A DNA stretch of 64,000 nucleotides, taken from positions 132,783,475 through 132,847,474 of the forward strand of contig OZ005651.1 of the NCBI GenBank assembly GCA_963930645.1, in the 5' to 3' direction. Each line of letters starts with the position of its first letter. Position 1 is the stretch's first letter. Source of the stretch: Salticus scenicus. Lineage: Eukaryota > Arthropoda > Arachnida > Araneae > Salticidae. The notes below the pieces were generated by a model. It was not told the origin of the DNA. It worked only from the letters and a program-made list of their open reading frames with translations, and ran no database searches. A program made the position numbers and the translations under genes. This document shows, in pieces, positions 61,148-64,000 of this stretch.

Positions 61148-63250
61148 TTCAGAAAATTAGTTAATAGAAAGGCATAAGCAAGAATTTTGCCATCACCCAT
61201 ATTGAAAGCCATCACCAGATACTTGTTATGTTCTTATCTAAAATAGAAAAAAAAATGTTAGTTAATTGAGCTTTGTAATTTTCTTTCTTACCAGAATCAA
61301 CAGAACCAGGATATCAAACACTGTATTCAGTAAGAGCAATTTATATAAAGGCAATATATTTTATCAAGTGTAAAAGATATAAAATAGTAGGTTTATTAAG
61401 TATTAGGTTTAAGTGGTTATTTTAAAATAAATTATTATAATAATATAAATTAATTGATTTATGATACTTTATAAATCAATTATCATGATAATTATTTCAA
61501 AATAAATTATAACTGATTTATAAAGTGCCTTTTCTTTTCATATTATCTTTCTTTTAATTACACTTGGGATTAAAACTTTCCTGATTTTGTTCATCCTGTT
61601 TATATATATTTCCACAGGGCTTATATAAAGATAAATATTGCTTTGACCAAAAATAGCAGAGTATAACATCAATGTTAATATTGTATATTTATCATAGTAC
61701 CATTCAAACATTATACACCAAAAAGACTTATTTTATTTATGTATGTTTTCTTAATTGTCTAACATAATTGTACATTGATTTTCTCTTTATATATTTACTC
61801 AAAGGGTTATTTAAAAAAAAAAAAAAAAAAAAAGAAAGAAAAAGTCCAGTCAAGAATGCTTATAATGTAGTAAAAGTAATTTTGTAAAATCTTTCTAAAT
61901 GCAGTAACCGCCGCTTAATAAAATCACTGGTTAATAAAATCAGCCGCTTAATCTGATCAAATCATCAGGACCGGAATCAAATCAATAAAAGAATTTAGCT
62001 GTCTGTGTACAATTTCATGAATATCAATAATAAAACTCATAAACAATTAAGTGTTTCTGCAATTTATTTATGTAAGTTAACCCCATTAACTGCCCGGGCA
62101 TATGTATCTGTCCTGCTAAGCCAATGCGTTAACTACCCCAGGTATATATATAGACTTTTCCAAAGTGTAGTCCTTTGTGTTGTGCTGCTACCGATGAAAC
62201 TAGTCCGCTTTGGAGTACAATAAAAGGACCTTGACAGTATTTTCGAAGTTTTACTTATTTCAGAGAAGAGGGGGAGTGGAGGAATAGAAAATGGAATGTT
62301 CCTGGAACAGTGAACACTAAATAGTGGTACCGAGTAGCAAACCTCGTAAGTTTTCCTTGGCAGGTAAGGGGTTAATTTACATAACAAACAATTGTCATTA
62401 CTTTGAAATATACAGTCTAAAATGTAACTAAAGTTTAAGAAAATGAACTCTCAGAAAATGGGAGGGCACAGTCTATTAATAATGTATATTGCAGTGCAAG
62501 TAGTGGGATGTGAAGTAATACATAATTCAGGAGAAATTTTTTAAAGATAAATTTAGTTTTAAGTATTGTAATATCAAAGGCTGTGCCATCTCAATTTCTG
62601 TTTTTTTTTAAACTTTTTTTCCCCTACTAAAATTTTAGTTAAATTTTAAGCTGTATAGTTGAAAGTAATGGCTATTTTTTGTTATGTAATATTGGAAGTG
62701 AATTGCAAAAACATTTTATTCTTTATAGATTTTCTTATTGATATTCATTTAATCATACATAGAAAGGAAAATTATTTGAATGACCATAAGCACTGACTAC
62801 AGGTGTGGGGTGAAGGGGTACCAGGGCACGTGCCCCCTCTGAAAACTTTCAGGGGGAATGTCACCCCTTCCAAGGTTGAAATTCATTTTTAAAAAGTTCA
62901 AATTATTGTTGGAATGTTTAAATAATTTGTTTTCATATTTAGTAAATAGTCTGTAATAAATTTGAATTCATGCCAGCATGTCGCCAATTTATCAGCATAT
63001 GTTGCCAAATTATCGGCAAATGTCTCCAAAATCCCAAACATAGATGACAATTTGTCACTTAAAATATTTCCTGAACCTTTTTTTTTTCTATTTATATTTT
63101 GAAAACTGAATCCAATTTACTTTGGTATTTGCAAATATTTTCTGAAAAAAATTAGTTTAGAAATGGAAAGCCATGTATTTGAATTAAATGAACATGCTTC
63201 TACCAGTTTTGGTTGTTTGTTTGGTAATTGCAATCATTATTTCTGGTGTA
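61000..63250. other. AT-rich non-coding sequence, possibly intron or flank of the ETS gene
   Basis: Contains (ATT)n at 61120-61148, an A-run at 61810, and fragments with pogo-like phrases (CCGCTTAATAAAATCA at 61910). A TGTCACC/TTGTCACC repeat at 60640-60720 has a relative at about 62980-63060. No exon was recognised. Confidence 0.5.
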
Positions 63251-63255
63251 ATACA

Positions 63256-63830
63256 GTGAAACACCAATCTATTGTTCCCGCATCCATCGTTTTCCCACAT
63301 TGATCATTTTATTTCTATGGTCCCTGCACAAATTGCATTTAAATTATGTTAATGAAACCCGCATGTATCGTGCTCCAAAAAGTCATTTTCCCGCATTCAT
63401 CATTGTAAAAATTTTCTCCTGACCTTGTGGAAATTTTCTCCTGAAGGTCAAACGGTTCCATATGGCATACAAACTGGAATTATTTCTTTCATCCTAAAAA
63501 TAACTCTTTTCCTGATTTCCACTGGGGATCAAAATTGTGATGCTATGTCTCCGGATCATCTATTCATTTTGTAATTTCAGCATGGCAGTAACTCTTTAGT
63601 AATTCAGAAAATTGTTTCGTGAAATGGGATTATGTGCGAAAAAATGATGGATATCAAACAGAAGGGCAAGAAAATGATGATGCTGATAATGCAGATGAAG
63701 AGTGGTTGCGTATAGCAAAGGATGTGCCTGGTACAAAATTTAGTGATAATATTTGCATTAATCAAGGCGTTGCGACGTGCAGTATCCTAAAGCATAGAAG
63801 AAATGTGTGATTAAAAAAAAAATGATAATA
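63256..63830 (+). pseudogene. pogo/Tigger-like element remnant with transposase C-terminus
   Basis: A left terminal-type sequence CAGTGAAACACCAATCTATT followed by CCCGCATCCATCG is typical of Tigger-like ends. After a SINE fragment (63517-63562), a 63-residue frame at 63619-63810 reads DNADEEWLRIAKDVPGTKFS and then INQGVATC, resembling the acidic C-terminus of CENP-B/jerky-type transposases. The catalytic middle is missing. Assignment is tentative. Confidence 0.5.
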
Positions 63831-64000
63831 ATGGTGAAGAAACAGAGGATAATTTTCATATCGATGACTCAATTAGGGCAATTAAAAATGCACCAACTTT
63901 TATATCATCATAATAACCAATTTCAGCCTTTATCAATCCACTGCAGGATGAAAGCCTGTATTAGTTGATTCCAAACTGCCCTATAATCTGCAATTCTCCA

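Noticed and set aside
60640..63060. TGTCACC-rich sequences at 60.65 and 63.0 kb as possible paired ends of one element
   Set aside because: They are similar to each other but in no clear inverted or terminal relation, and no target duplication was found.

Overview
This is a window of an AT-rich, intron-rich animal genome. It has no operons or bacterial-type genes, many microsatellites and long poly-A/poly-T runs, and very large introns packed with transposable elements. The protein families and the tRNA-derived SINE fit an arthropod; an arachnid such as a spider is my best guess, by inference only. Nearly all long open frames here are chance or transposon frames.

There are two host genes. 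The main one is a sulfotransferase on the + strand with six recognisable coding exons from about 35.86 to 58.20 kb. All its splice sites are GT/AG and all phases agree, giving about 366 residues. It has the PAPS-binding motifs of cytosolic sulfotransferases plus an unusual N-terminal extension with one membrane segment. Its 10.6-kb first intron holds a G-run/T-run minisatellite, a GC-rich palindrome cluster, DNA transposons and SINEs. The second gene is the terminal exon of an ETS-domain transcription factor on the - strand at about 60.10-60.21 kb; its other exons were not found and probably lie beyond the right edge.

Between about 24.6 and 33.3 kb is a decayed Maverick/Polinton-type element on the - strand. 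In gene order it holds an integrase, a probable structural protein, a conserved Polinton protein of unknown function, an AlkB-like 2-oxoglutarate/Fe(II) dioxygenase and a PC4-like DNA-binding protein. The AlkB-like gene is the most interesting cargo in the window. The element was later hit twice: a 2.2-kb TA-flanked element sits in the integrase, and a full-length Tc1-type transposon sits in the AlkB gene. A SINE then inserted in the terminal repeat of that Tc1 copy.

The rest is a catalogue of DNA transposons whose boundaries can be read from target-site duplications. They include a P-element/THAP9-like element (13.1-15.7 kb), five hAT-type non-autonomous copies with exact 8-bp duplications, a TTAA-flanked piggyBac-like MITE, pogo/Tigger and mariner MITEs, an internally deleted Tc1 family in two copies, and several large foldback palindromes. 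Tandem arrays lie at 4.0-5.9, 7.8, 37.6-40.1 and 41.2 kb. Stretches not listed (for example 0-2.6, 6.1-7.7, 18.5-20.4 and 53.6-55.0 kb) are AT-rich sequence in which I see no gene.
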